Part shown: piece after piece, positions 1-10,248 of the stretch
How positions within the stretch are numbered: position 1 is the stretch's first letter
How the letters are laid out: each line of letters begins with the position of its first letter
Assembly (NCBI GenBank): GCA_041658405.1
Contig: JBBAAG010000019.1
Span: 1-43,003, forward strand
Direction of reading: 5' to 3'
Length of the DNA stretch: 43,003 nt
Origin: Elusimicrobiota bacterium
GTDB lineage: Bacteria > Elusimicrobiota > UBA5214 > JBBAAG01
Position numbers and translations under genes: made by a program
The notes under the pieces: model-generated
Told to the model about the DNA's origin: nothing
Database searches by the model: none
What the model saw: only the letters and a program-made list of their open reading frames with translations

Positions 1-3000
1 CTTATAACTAATATCCGTTGACTTAATTCTTATCACATACTTCCCGGAAGTAATGTTTGCAAACTCAAACGGCAACGTTCTCGCGCTGGTATTAGTCCCG
101 GTGAAATCTAACCGTTTAAACGCAACTTCCTCATTTGTACTGGCAAGGAAGAGTGTTACTATAAACGACTCTGCCGTCCCTGCGACTGGACGCTGTACCG
201 ACCCGGTAATCTTATGACCGTCAGTAAGTACAAAATTGATCCCAGTTTTTTGTTCACCCGCTGCCAAGGATACCATCTGAGGTATCATCGCAACATCCGG
301 CGTCTTCATTGTCCCGCTATCATTAGTCACGTCGATATCCGGATCAATAAATACTCTGTACACTTCTTCCTTCAACCCGCTGATAGCATAAACTCCGTCG
401 GAAGAAGTTATCACTGTTTCAAACGGCGTAACTTTCGTCCCGGTACGTTCCGCTAACAACGGCACTGCATACACTTTTTGGTTAACCAAATTTGCTGCAG
501 TATACTTAGAAGACTTAATAGAAACAGCCCCTGAAATTTTCCCGCCTGTAGGCAGTACTAAACTAAGCGTATCTTCCGAAGGCACGTTTATTCTTGACAA
601 TACCGTCCCGAAATTCCCGCTGAGTTCACCCTTAGGATTTGTTGTAGACGGAGGCACTGAATACTCATTCGCCACAACTATATACTCTCCAAGCCCGAGC
701 CCGTCAATCGAGAAATATCCAGTTGTCGAAACTTCTGCCATCCGCGCTTTAATCCCTTTTTCTTCCCAATATGGCATATACGCCATAACTCTTACTTTGC
801 TGTAATCTACCGTACCGGTAGAAGCTGTTACTACGCCCTGTATTTTCCCGGAGAATTGTTTAAGCGTAATTGTTTGCATAATAACAGTAGTAGTCCCATT
901 GACAACAGCCTCAACATACTTAGGTTCAGCATTGAAGATTATGTCAGTCCAAATTTCAAGCTTATACTTCCCATTTGCCATACCAGATATTGCATACGAA
1001 TACTCGTTCATCAGTTTAATCATTTCATAATCACTTAAACTCATCCCTTGTGGAATAGTTGTTGAAGTATTGACCATGTCTAGATATTTCAGCGAATCTT
1101 CACCCATGAGTATCAACCGTACTGTAAACGTTGCCGGTTCGATATACATCGCTCCCGGCCCTTCATTTGACGACTGTTGAAGGAAACCGGTATCAGCAGA
1201 TGAAACTCTCCCATGCATCACAAGCTTCTGTCCCTTATACGCTTCATACAGTTCAGGTGTCCAATCAGCAAACACTTTCCCAATCATCATTCCGCCTTTT
1301 TCCACCTCAACCATATCCGGTATCGTCATCGATTCAGTACCTATTATCAAGTCAAACGTTTTCTCAGCATACCCACTAACCTGCACGCGAATGCTATACG
1401 TATTATCGTCTGTACTATCCGCCTTACCCGGCGTCGGGTCGGCTACCACGCCGTATACCTGGAAATACCCAGTGGTATTTCCCGGCATAATATTACCCCA
1501 ACCGTTAACGGATACCTGCCCGTCTTTTCTTTGCCCGCCGACATTAATATAATTATTCCCTTCGCTTGTCGCGGGTAACTTAACGTATCCCATAACCTTT
1601 ATTGCAGGTACAAGGTTAATATTCAACTCCACATCACTTGAAGTGATAGTCAAAGTTGTACGTTTACTTGTATACATTTCACCTTCCGCATGCGCATAAA
1701 TCTCATAATCACCCGGAGAGAGAGTTATTTCATAATACGTAGTCACCTGATTTTGCAGGTAGAAACCTGTGAAGTTTGAAGAATACGATCCCCTCTTACT
1801 TGCTGTGACAGTCCCGCTGATACCATTCCGGCGGTTACCAAATTGGTCATACCACGAATCTACTGCCGCAGGAAGAACAATCTGCCCTTTAACAGTAGCA
1901 CCTTTCTGCAAACTGAAATTAATATCCGGAGTAATAGTATCCGCTGTGATCGTGATATCCTCAACCTCACTCGAAGTATATCCTTTAGCCTGTACACTTG
2001 CCCACGCTTTTTCAGTAGCAGTAGTCGCTTTCAATCCACCAACTGTATAGAACCCATTAGTATCCGTATAGGCCTCACCCCAACAACCCGCACCACCTGC
2101 ACTCACTCTTGCACCTTCCACCGGCAAATCATCAGCTGTATCAGTTGTTCCTTTGACATCATATTTCACATACCCGCTGATTCCGGCAGATTTAATTTCT
2201 ATACTCAACGTAGTAGTATCGCTTAACACCATACCATCTGACGGATCCCAATTCGGTGAGTCCAATTCAATTTTTACAGGATAAACTCCTGCCGGCATAG
2301 ACTGCCCTTGAGTGTTCCGCCCTTCCCACATAATTTCTTTTCTTACACTATCCGCCATCTGAGTACTTGCACCCAACATAAACTGATCTTGATCAATCCA
2401 TGTATCCATTGCCCAGTCGAACCCAGCCTGCATACGGTTAAGATCTTCATACGTCATCTTCACCCCGTCTTTATACGGCACTTGAGGCCCAGTTGGATTG
2501 GCAGGATCCATCTGCCATACAATCTGCCGCCAGTCAAACGCGTTGAATATACCATCACGGTTCGTATCAACTGTTATCTTCGCGCTTCCACCCTTCTGCC
2601 ACGATTGTGAACCTTGATAAGTGTTAGTATAGGTGAACCTGATATATGCCCTGTCATTTACATTATCCCCATCCGGTGATATTATCGCTTTCACACTAAT
2701 ACCATCATCTGTACCAGTATCCACGCTAATACTGCTGACAGAAACTACATACATACGTTTCTGTAAATACCCGTCGCGGTTGACTACCGCATTGGAATAC
2801 TGATCCACGAAAACGTCCATTCCACTGGCAATATAACCTTCTTTTGCTAGTCTTACATTATACCTGTACGGATTATACGTATCCGTTGAAATCTTGAGTA
2901 CAACACCGGAGAACTCAATATTTCTGTACGGGTCAAGGTTAGAGCCTGTACCTTTAACGATACCGGTAACACCGTACGCAATAACTTTGTCATTATCCGA

Positions 3001-6000
3001 ATTATAATCCGAATAAGTATCAATAATCTGTACTGACACACCTGATAGGCCACTACTTCCGCCAGTCGTCATACCCCATTCGCCTTCACGAATCATCATA
3101 TTTATGGTATACGTACTTGTCTGCATTGATGAGTCACCTGACACAAAATCTACTAACGTAATATCCTTACCTGCAGTAACCCTCCCACCTGTCACAGTAA
3201 TAGGGTTAAGCGCTTCACCAGATGGTTCATAACTTTGTTGTTGAGTATCGTTACTCATATCCTTAAACGCTGCAACGTAATAATTTGACTTATCCGCCAA
3301 TCCATAAATTGTATAAGTCGCTTCACCCATTTCGAAATTATTAATCACAAAAGAACCTAACGTAGTAGGCCCGCCAACCGCGTTTTCCCAAACATAAATC
3401 AAAACATTCGCATTCATCGTATTCGTCCCGGTATATTTTACTTTACCACTGATTCCACCAGTTGCGATATTCGTAGTATCTAACGCTATAGTATGATTTA
3501 CAGTTACCATCGACTCTGCAATAAACACCTGCCGTTTGCTGACCGGTTCACCCGGGTCAATGCTGTTTGACATATTAATATCATGATATGCCACGATGAA
3601 ATAGGTTGTATTTGGTGTAATGTTACTAATTTGATAAAATTTCGGGAATGTTAACTGGATTGTTGGAGAAGGAACAAATTTCAGCCTATTCACAATCGAC
3701 TGACTCTGCGCTTCAACCACCCTGATTACCAGCTGCCCAAGAAAATTCGTGGGCGCATTTGTGTAACTCACATTACCTTCAACTCCGGATACCACAGGAT
3801 CTTTCAATGTAATATCCATATACTTCACCTCAGAAGTAGATACTGTCACCATTTGTGCAGCATCGCCCCAGGGTTCTTCAAAGTTTTCGTACATATAGTC
3901 ATTATCTTTATCCCAATACGCACCAACTTTGTAAGTCCCTACCTGAAGACTCGTATTCAACGTTGCAGTGTTGGTAGAAACAAATGATGCATCACGTGAT
4001 ATCGGCGAGAAATACGCTGCCGGATTCGCTGAATCATACTTAGAGAACTGCACATGCACTACACCTTGAGATATACTCTTGAACCCGTATGATACCTTTA
4101 TATCTACAGTCCCGCTTTCCATCCCAACAGGATCTGCCATAGAAATCATCTGTGTAGCTTTTCCGTTCATTGGAACAAACACCAGGTATTCATTATTATA
4201 TCCTGTAGACGGATCAGTACCATCTCTCATATAATCGTTGTTACTGTCCTTATAACCTTTTATGTAATATGTACAATCACCATCAAGCGATACGAACGAG
4301 AAATACGACCCGTCAATCCAAGCATATCTTGTATAACTTGTATCCGAAACCTTCCCAACCTCAACATAAGTACGCCCGCTTTGCACACCGCTATAATACA
4401 CATTACCTTCAATCGCGTTTGTCATGGTCATAGGATCGCGCACTTCAACATACACATTCTGCGCTGACCCACTGGAAACGCTTATTGGATATATCATCCC
4501 GAAAGGTTCGGTATCCGGGCTAACTTGCCCGCTATTATCCACATCAACTCCAATGAAAACTGCCCAATCTTCCGCATCAGGAACGCCTGCCCAATAGAAA
4601 CTTCCGTATTGCAACGTATTAGTCGCTATTCTGACAGGTGTCCAATTTGGCCCCGGTTGCCCATGCCCTAAATATGCGCGGTACATACCTTGTTTAGGCG
4701 ACGGTGAATTGTACGAATAATTCACGCTTATACTCCCACTGTATCCAGTAGCTGATTTGTATGGTATTGTCATATCTATGCCACTAACATTATTGGTTTC
4801 AGAAGTAGAACCTATTGTTATAGGCTGATCACGACGGATAAACGGTTCCACTACCGCATTAACGACTCCATCATTATTTGCGTCTATACCCGCAGTCACA
4901 TAATAACCGCTATACGCCTGAACCATACTAAAACTATAATAAATCGGCCAGTTATACGGTGTAATTACCGTTTTACGGATTACTTTACTTGTTGTAAGTG
5001 ACGGCAAACCGTTCCATAAATTGATGAACACCGGTTTATCCCGGAATTCTTCACCATTATAGTACACCTGCCCGTTGATATACCCTTCACCCAGGGTACC
5101 GGTTGACAATATAATATCCGCTATTGGCGAATTTGTTGCGCTAACAGCTATCGGCCCGCGTTTCCCTATCGGTTCATCGCTATCAACCGATCCGTTGTAA
5201 GTAACATCTATACCCGCACGGACAAAATAAGACACACTATTTGGTAACGTCCCGAAACTATATGATACAGGATAAGACATTGGATACATTTTCTTAACTG
5301 CCAGCTTTTGTGCCTGTAATATATTCGACGGATCTCCGCTATACAGTTCTACGTACAACTGATACGAAGTATAGCTGCCACTATAATTTATACTACCATT
5401 AATTTTCCCGGTCCCACCGAGGTTATCCATAACTTCTACATTAGGATAATTGTTACTGCCAGGAACTTCTACAGGCCCGAACTGCCCAAACGGTTCGTTT
5501 GCCTGGAACTGCAGGTCACCGTTGAGGTCAACAAAACCTACAACAAAATAATTCGTTGCGTTTTTACTTAACGTAAAGTTAAAGTAGAAATCAGTACGTT
5601 TATACTGTGTCCCGCCGGTGGGTTCTGTCATTACCATTGACTGTGAACTCATCACAACCGGTACCCAACCTGTGGAATAAGGCCCATACCCTACCATCCC
5701 GACAATATTTTTATCACCATAAATACCTTCATACTTCAAATTCGGGTTAATATACCCACCCTGGTCGTTAATATACAAAGTCGGCAAGTTTGCACTCCCA
5801 CTCGTTGTATCGATCGGCCCTATTTCACCGTATGAATCACCTTCTGCTGGGTTAAATATCCCGTTATTGTTTACATCAATAATTGCTGTAACCAAAACAT
5901 CAGTATGAACCGGTAGGTCAAAGTTGTAATACGAATACCCGTAACTCGACATGGCAATAGTAGAAGTAGATGGAGTAAAACTCGCCCCGGGTTTACGAAT

Positions 6001-9000
6001 CCCGGCTGATATCAACATATTCTTGCCCGTATAATTACCGTAATAGGAAATAGAACCATTCCCCGCGATCGGCCCAACCAACGCAATATTATTGTTATTT
6101 GAAAGATCAAAATTGTTTATTGGCCCTATACGTTGCATCAAATCTCCCACATCGCCATACATTCCATTGCTATTCATGTCAACGATAGCGTTTACATAAT
6201 AACTTGAATCCATATGCACATTAAAATAATACTCTTGCGAACTCACAACAATGGTTGTAGTAAACGCAACTTCGTTATACCCAACCGTTCCATATTCCCC
6301 GTATCCGAGAGATATTTTTACTGGTTTATACAACATTGAACTCGACCCTGAGTATGTCAAACTTCCGGTGATAGGGAGAGAAACATTTACCATATTAAGG
6401 GCAAGATCTGTATGTACAGAATACTTTGTCAACGACAATGGCCCGAGGTCGACATACGCTTCCGGCCCGGTGTTTTGTTCCGGATTCACATCAATCATGA
6501 TAGCCAAATAATAATCCGTCGCATCAGGTATAGTACCTATCGGTACATTAAAACTATACGGCCACCCATTTGTTGCAACTGAAATACCGGTAGAATACGC
6601 TACTACATTCCCTGCATCGCCCCATGTTGGCCCCGGTTTTCCATGACCTAACGCAATAGTTACTGGTTGGAGTAAGTAAACACCGCCGGTATAATTTACT
6701 GTTCCCGCGAGGTATCCAGGTGCCGAATCAATAACCGCAAAATCTATAGTTCCTGACTGGTAAGACGACAAAAATACCGGATCTGTAGTTCTTCCTGAAG
6801 GTTCACCAGAAGTAGGAGAAAGATCCCCAAACGGTGCATCACAATCAACATATGCCTGTATCAAATATGTATGTCCAATCGGTACTAAATCAAAAGTATA
6901 TGAATAAGTTGAACGACCTGTAGACAACATTCCTGCGTTTATAAACATCTGCGGTGCGCCTTGACCCTGTGAACTAATAGCGACATCCCAAAGTCCTACA
7001 TACAATGTCCCTGTGGAACGCACTCCGTTATAAATAATATTACCTGAAATAGTTCCTACCTGATCTTTAATCGGGAAATCAACCCCCATCATTTTTGGTA
7101 CAGACACAGAACACGCCGCTGGTGAAATATTCCCGCTAGTATCTCTGAACACACCTTGAGGTTCGTTTGAGGTAAATCCGACATCATACCCGCCACCTTG
7201 AGGAATGAAACAGTCTATATAAGCGCGTACCCAATAATTCATACCAAAATCAACGGTATCAATCTCGTATTGTATTGCGGTACCGGATATCTTGTTTACA
7301 TCAATTACAGTATAACTAACCGGTGTCAAAGCTTCTGCGCTGGCAAACGCACCGACATGAATATTCCCACTTCTTAATCCGGAATACTGCATGGTACCAC
7401 CTAGTATACCGCGTTTATTTTCTATAGAAAGGCCCTCACCTATTTTTGACCATTGAGTTAACGTATGCATTGTAGAAGTTGCAGCAATGATTTTATAATC
7501 CTGCCCCATAATTAATGCTATCAACATATAATTTGTTGTTGGAATTCCTGTTAAGCTCAAATTGAATGAGCACGGATAATCCGTTGGAGAAGGTGTCAGC
7601 GTAATATATGCCGCGTAATTTGACGGATCCATAGGCGAACCCGTTATAGGATTACTAGAAATACCAATAAGTACCTGCCGACCGGCAAATATAGGATTGT
7701 TGTAGTACAACATTCCTGAAATACTCCCCGGTTCAGGGTCTCTGATCTCGAAATTCGCTCCTGCAGTTATGTCATTGATTAACACAACGCTTTGAGGGTA
7801 ATCTCCGCCAAGTTGACCGGAAGCTTCGCCATTAGAAGGACTCATGTCCCCAAACGGCTCTACAGAATCAAGATACGCTTTCATGAAGAAAGTATTCCCG
7901 GAAGTCAATCCGCCAATAGAATACGCATACTGCGTCGTCCCGGCTGAGATAGAACCAGCACCAACAATCGCGCAGGGACTCTCACTACTTATTGAAAGAT
8001 CAAAAGCTCCGACATAAATGTTTCCTGACGTAAAGTTACCGTTATAGCCGATAGTCCCAGAAATCGAGCCAATTACGTCTTTTACTTCAACGTTAATACT
8101 TGAATACATTATTGAGGTCGACGAAATATTTATAGGCGAAAGACTTCCGTTTGTATCAGTATAGAACCCTGTTGGTTCGTCAGTCGTACGCCCGACATCA
8201 AACGAGCCATTCGGGATAAAGCAATCAACATACGCGCGAATCCAGTAGTCCGTATTAAAATCCAGCGTGTCAAGCTGATAAGCACAACTTGTCTCAGTTG
8301 TTCGTCCTACCGCAACGGTATTGACCGGCGTGGTAGAATTGCTGCTATCGAACGCTCCGATGTACATATTACCGGCTTTGGACCCGGGGTAACTGATAAC
8401 ACCCATGATCTTCCCGCGCTGGTTTGTCATAGCAAGATTTTTTCCTGCAAGATTAGTCCACTGCGTATAAGTTGATCTCACACTATAATCCTTCGCCAGC
8501 ACTTTATTGCCTTGCCCGACTATTACAGCAACTAAAGTGTAGTTTGTAGTACTGATCCCGGCTAAGTTCAGCGAATAATTGTATGGATAGGAAGTTGTCG
8601 TTGTAACAAACTTCGCGTAGTTTGACGTGTTCCCAAGATCAATTTCAGTCGGAATTAACGGAGTGATACCGATTATAACCTGATGATCTGAATAAATTGG
8701 AGGGTTATAACTCAATGTTCCAGTGATAAAGCCTGTCAGCATATCGTTTACGGCAACATCACCTATCGTAACCGTATCTGCCATAACATTATAATTTGTC
8801 AGTATATCGCCGAAAGGCTCTCCTTCATCATATGCTCCGTCATTATCTGCATCCACAAACGCTTTAACCTTATATGTTCTCCCCATGATAATATTTGTAA
8901 TATCAGGGAACTGATACTGTGTAGTTCCTGAAACAAGAATTGTACTGGAAGAACTCCAAAAATATTCAGATGTCCTTTCAATATCCTGTACACCCATCAA

Positions 9001-9489
9001 CAACGGTTTTCCTTCATAAGCAGTACCGGTATAGTATGCGTACGCACCATCAAGAAACGCGGTCTTGTCACTTATTGCAAAGATAACGTTACTTTGAACA
9101 GTTTCTGATGCTACTGCTATACTACTCCATCCGGATGGCTCTTCCTTTGTTTTACTTATCGCATACCCGGTTGTGACAGGTGATAAACAATCAATAAAAG
9201 CTTCTATAAAATACGTGTTACCCGATACCAATGATGGATAATTTAAAGTATAAACACCGCCGTTAGTTTGTATTGCAGTCTTTACTGACCCGAGGTCCAT
9301 CGCGCATACCGGCATTGTATCACCTTGTTTTTCAAATGCCGCTACTTTTAACGGTGCACTACTGTCTGCATACACGCCGTTATAAGTAATCATTCCACCA
9401 ATAACCCCTGCGACGCTAGTCGCAACACTGCCGAACAACACGGCAACTGTTAAAACAAACACATTCCATAACACATGGTTACGCTTCAT
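1..9489 (-). CDS. Giant modular secreted protein, C-terminus beyond the left edge
   Basis: The frame opens at the ATG at 9489 and I found no stop as far as base 1, giving 3163 codons with the end missing. An AGGAGG ribosome site lies 6-7 nt before the ATG. Residues 1-27 form a signal peptide (MKRNHVLWNVFVLTVAVLF, then GSVATSVA). From there to about residue 2100 the protein is a chain of roughly 18-20 modules of 95-115 aa. Each has a beta-rich G-x-I-x-Y-x-G start and ends in a calcium-loop-like D-x-N-x-D-G/EP-x-G motif (for example DADNDGAYDEGEPFG near 8790-8850). Around residue 2270 comes SPDGDNVND, then DTNRDGIFNAFD (near 2540-2575) inside a FlgD-Ig-like segment (AGVYPVKIEL), followed by carboxypeptidase-regulatory-like repeats. 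Such architecture is typical of surface or secreted adhesive proteins; the function is not known. The N-terminal modules contain a three-module duplication. Confidence 0.9.
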   Translation of the reverse strand, partial: MKRNHVLWNVFVLTVAVLFGSVATSVAGVIGGMITYNGVYADSSAPLKVAAFEKQGDTMPVCAMDLGSVKTAIQTNGGVYTLNYPSLVSGNTYFIEAFIDCLSPVTTGYAISKTKEEPSGWSSIAVASETVQSNVIFAISDKTAFLDGAYAYYTGTAYEGKPLLMGVQDIERTSEYFWSSSSTILVSGTTQYQFPDITNIIMGRTYKVKAFVDADNDGAYDEGEPFGDILTNYNVMADTVTIGDVAVNDMLTGFITGTLSYNPPIYSDHQVIIGITPLIPTEIDLGNTSNYAKFVTTTTSYPYNYSLNLAGISTTNYTLVAVIVGQGNKVLAKDYSVRSTYTQWTNLAGKNLAMTNQRGKIMGVISYPGSKAGNMYIGAFDSSNSTTPVNTVAVGRTTETSCAYQLDTLDFNTDYWIRAYVDCFIPNGSFDVGRTTDEPTGFYTDTNGSLSPINISSTSIMYSSINVEVKDVIGSISGTIGYNGNFTSGNIYVGAFDLSISSESPCAIVGAGSISAGTTQYAYSIGGLTSGNTFFMKAYLDSVEPFGDMSPSNGEASGQLGGDYPQSVVLINDITAGANFEIRDPEPGSISGMLYYNNPIFAGRQVLIGISSNPITGSPMDPSNYAAYITLTPSPTDYPCSFNLSLTGIPTTNYMLIALIMGQDYKIIAATSTMHTLTQWSKIGEGLSIENKRGILGGTMQYSGLRSGNIHVGAFASAEALTPVSYTVIDVNKISGTAIQYEIDTVDFGMNYWVRAYIDCFIPQGGGYDVGFTSNEPQGVFRDTSGNISPAACSVSVPKMMGVDFPIKDQVGTISGNIIYNGVRSTGTLYVGLWDVAISSQGQGAPQMFINAGMLSTGRSTYSYTFDLVPIGHTYLIQAYVDCDAPFGDLSPTSGEPSGRTTDPVFLSSYQSGTIDFAVIDSAPGYLAGTVNYTGGVYLLQPVTIALGHGKPGPTWGDAGNVVAYSTGISVATNGWPYSFNVPIGTIPDATDYYLAIMIDVNPEQNTGPEAYVDLGPLSLTKYSVHTDLALNMVNVSLPITGSLTYSGSSSMLYKPVKISLGYGEYGTVGYNEVAFTTTIVVSSQEYYFNVHMDSSYYVNAIVDMNSNGMYGDVGDLMQRIGPINNFDLSNNNNIALVGPIAGNGSISYYGNYTGKNMLISAGIRKPGASFTPSTSTIAMSSYGYSYYNFDLPVHTDVLVTAIIDVNNNGIFNPAEGDSYGEIGPIDTTSGSANLPTLYINDQGGYINPNLKYEGIYGDKNIVGMVGYGPYSTGWVPVVMSSQSMVMTEPTGGTQYKRTDFYFNFTLSKNATNYFVVGFVDLNGDLQFQANEPFGQFGPVEVPGSNNYPNVEVMDNLGGTGKINGSINYSGSYTSYQLYVELYSGDPSNILQAQKLAVKKMYPMSYPVSYSFGTLPNSVSYFVRAGIDVTYNGSVDSDEPIGKRGPIAVSATNSPIADIILSTGTLGEGYINGQVYYNGEEFRDKPVFINLWNGLPSLTTSKVIRKTVITPYNWPIYYSFSMVQAYSGYYVTAGIDANNDGVVNAVVEPFIRRDQPITIGSTSETNNVSGIDMTIPYKSATGYSGSISVNYSYNSPSPKQGMYRAYLGHGQPGPNWTPVRIATNTLQYGSFYWAGVPDAEDWAVFIGVDVDNSGQVSPDTEPFGMIYPISVSSGSAQNVYVEVRDPMTMTNAIEGNVYYSGVQSGRTYVEVGKVSDTSYTRYAWIDGSYFSFVSLDGDCTYYIKGYKDSNNDYMRDGTDPSTGYNNEYLVFVPMNGKATQMISMADPVGMESGTVDIKVSYGFKSISQGVVHVQFSKYDSANPAAYFSPISRDASFVSTNTATLNTSLQVGTYKVGAYWDKDNDYMYENFEEPWGDAAQMVTVSTSEVKYMDITLKDPVVSGVEGNVSYTNAPTNFLGQLVIRVVEAQSQSIVNRLKFVPSPTIQLTFPKFYQISNITPNTTYFIVAYHDINMSNSIDPGEPVSKRQVFIAESMVTVNHTIALDTTNIATGGISGKVKYTGTNTMNANVLIYVWENAVGGPTTLGSFVINNFEMGEATYTIYGLADKSNYYVAAFKDMSNDTQQQSYEPSGEALNPITVTGGRVTAGKDITLVDFVSGDSSMQTSTYTINMMIREGEWGMTTGGSSGLSGVSVQIIDTYSDYNSDNDKVIAYGVTGIVKGTGSNLDPYRNIEFSGVVLKISTDTYNPYRYNVRLAKEGYIASGMDVFVDQYSNAVVNRDGYLQKRMYVVSVSSISVDTGTDDGISVKAIISPDGDNVNDRAYIRFTYTNTYQGSQSWQKGGSAKITVDTNRDGIFNAFDWRQIVWQMDPANPTGPQVPYKDGVKMTYEDLNRMQAGFDWAMDTWIDQDQFMLGASTQMADSVRKEIMWEGRNTQGQSMPAGVYPVKIELDSPNWDPSDGMVLSDTTTLSIEIKSAGISGYVKYDVKGTTDTADDLPVEGARVSAGGAGCWGEAYTDTNGFYTVGGLKATTATEKAWASVQAKGYTSSEVEDITITADTITPDINFSLQKGATVKGQIVLPAAVDSWYDQFGNRRNGISGTVTASKRGSYSSNFTGFYLQNQVTTYYEITLSPGDYEIYAHAEGEMYTSKRTTLTITSSDVELNINLVPAIKVMGYVKLPATSEGNNYINVGGQRKDGQVSVNGWGNIMPGNTTGYFQVYGVVADPTPGKADSTDDNTYSIRVQVSGYAEKTFDLIIGTESMTIPDMVEVEKGGMMIGKVFADWTPELYEAYKGQKLVMHGRVSSADTGFLQQSSNEGPGAMYIEPATFTVRLILMGEDSLKYLDMVNTSTTIPQGMSLSDYEMIKLMNEYSYAISGMANGKYKLEIWTDIIFNAEPKYVEAVVNGTTTVIMQTITLKQFSGKIQGVVTASTGTVDYSKVRVMAYMPYWEEKGIKARMAEVSTTGYFSIDGLGLGEYIVVANEYSVPPSTTNPKGELSGNFGTVLSRINVPSEDTLSLVLPTGGKISGAVSIKSSKYTAANLVNQKVYAVPLLAERTGTKVTPFETVITSSDGVYAISGLKEEVYRVFIDPDIDVTNDSGTMKTPDVAMIPQMVSLAAGEQKTGINFVLTDGHKITGSVQRPVAGTAESFIVTLFLASTNEEVAFKRLDFTGTNTSARTLPFEFANITSGKYVIRIKSTDISYK
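6715..8745 (-). repeat. Tandem three-module duplication inside the giant gene
   Basis: Two consecutive blocks of about 1.02 kb encode the same order of three different modules. Anchors: the sequence ccgacatca at 8192-8200 recurs at 7178-7186 (offset 1014), and tccccaaacgg at 7847-7857 recurs at 6824-6834 (offset 1023). At protein level the pairs YWIRAYVDCFIP / YWVRAYIDCFIP, and EPFGDMSPSNGEASG / APFGDLSPTSGEPSG, lie at the matching places. DNA identity is clearly reduced by divergence, so this is an old duplication and not an assembly artefact. Block borders are approximate. Confidence 0.75.
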
Positions 9490-9556
9490 ACTTTTCCTCC
9501 TGAAACTTAAAATAAAAAATTCTTTACTTTATGCATTTTTGCACATTAATGTATAT

Positions 9557-9601
9557 TTTATAACCCTTAGCTCTCTATTGTCAATTGTATTTTTTTTCAC
9601 A
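9557..9601 (-). promoter_or_regulatory. Promoter of the giant gene with shared upstream element
   Basis: Read on the minus strand, TTGACA (9579-9584) is followed after 16 nt by TATAAA (9557-9562), a good housekeeping-type promoter with a leader of about 60 nt before the ATG. The 25 bases 9577-9601, which include the -35 box, match 11692-11716 at 23 of 25 positions. The match extends well upstream of the -35 box (TGTGA, then an A-tract), so it is more than a chance -35 similarity. Confidence 0.65.
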
Positions 9602-9625
9602 ATTACATCAATCATCCTTTTATGA

Positions 9626-10246
9626 CTATATCTTAGTAACATCAATAATTGAGTTCTTCCTGCCATACCCGTCATCCACAACCTCTTTTGCCTGAGGGTC
9701 AGCTACATAAGTAGCATCATCTAAAACAAAAACGTACTGATACCTACCTGGTTTAAGCGATACTTTAATACACCAAGTACCATTAGACTTCACCAGCTTC
9801 GCAGTTTCGCAGTCCCAATTATTAAAATCTCCTGCCAACGCAACAGTAGCCGCATCTTCTGCTTTAAAAGTAAAGTCCACTATTACTCTCCGCGAAGTAT
9901 CATTACTAAAATTCCCGGCCTTATAAACTACCAGCACTGTCATAATTATTGCAAGAACAGCTATGGGCACCACCTGTACAACCCGAGCCAACCAAACGCT
10001 CATCTGTACATTACCGTCGGTATCAACAGTTTTTTTTATAGTATTAACCACGCGTTCCGCAAAATATTCCGGCGGATTGAACACACGCAATTTATCACGG
10101 GTACTATCAATTTTTTTCAGGAATTCAAACAATTCAAGACAAGTTTGACAACTATCCATATGGCTGCGTACTTCAATGACTTCACTTTCTGGAAGTTCAT
10201 TACGCACCAACAGCTCAATCTTGTTACGATACTTACAATTTCCCAT
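9626..10246 (-). CDS. Membrane anti-sigma factor with glycogen-binding (CBM48/AMPK-type) outer domain
   Basis: The 206-aa protein starts 2 nt after the sigma gene stops. Residues 1-50 look like a zinc-finger anti-sigma (ZAS) domain with H29-x3-C33-x2-C36. Residues 86-108 form one membrane helix. Residues 119-206 match the early-set carbohydrate-binding fold of AMPK beta subunits and CBM48 (VALAGDFNNWD, W144; TWCIKVSLKPGRYQYVFVLDD, W158). Anti-sigma factors of this type hold an ECF sigma at the inner membrane and release it on a signal; the outer domain suggests the signal may be a polysaccharide, or that the module is a protein-protein sensor. The ligand is inference. The gene is the last of its operon, 136 bp before the giant gene. 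Confidence 0.85.
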   Translation of the reverse strand: MGNCKYRNKIELLVRNELPESEVIEVRSHMDSCQTCLELFEFLKKIDSTRDKLRVFNPPEYFAERVVNTIKKTVDTDGNVQMSVWLARVVQVVPIAVLAIIMTVLVVYKAGNFSNDTSRRVIVDFTFKAEDAATVALAGDFNNWDCETAKLVKSNGTWCIKVSLKPGRYQYVFVLDDATYVADPQAKEVVDDGYGRKNSIIDVTKI

Positions 10247-10248
10247 AT

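Noticed and set aside
2500..2600. Dockerin domain linking the giant protein to a cellulosome
   Set aside because: Only a single calcium-loop-like motif is seen, inside a FlgD-like segment; dockerins have two, and no cohesin or glycoside hydrolase is in the window.
214..2610. Several plus-strand frames of 60-127 codons in the first 2.6 kb
   Set aside because: They lie opposite the continuous frame of the giant gene, have no recognisable protein and no ribosome sites; they come from the coding bias of the other strand.
8799..8993. A 64-codon minus-strand frame inside the giant gene
   Set aside because: It is in another frame than the giant gene, which reads through without stops in this stretch with clear module motifs.
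3200..9400. Possible CRISPR or DNA-level repeat array
   Set aside because: The repeated units are long, diverged and in phase with protein modules; there are no short identical repeats with spacers and no cas genes.
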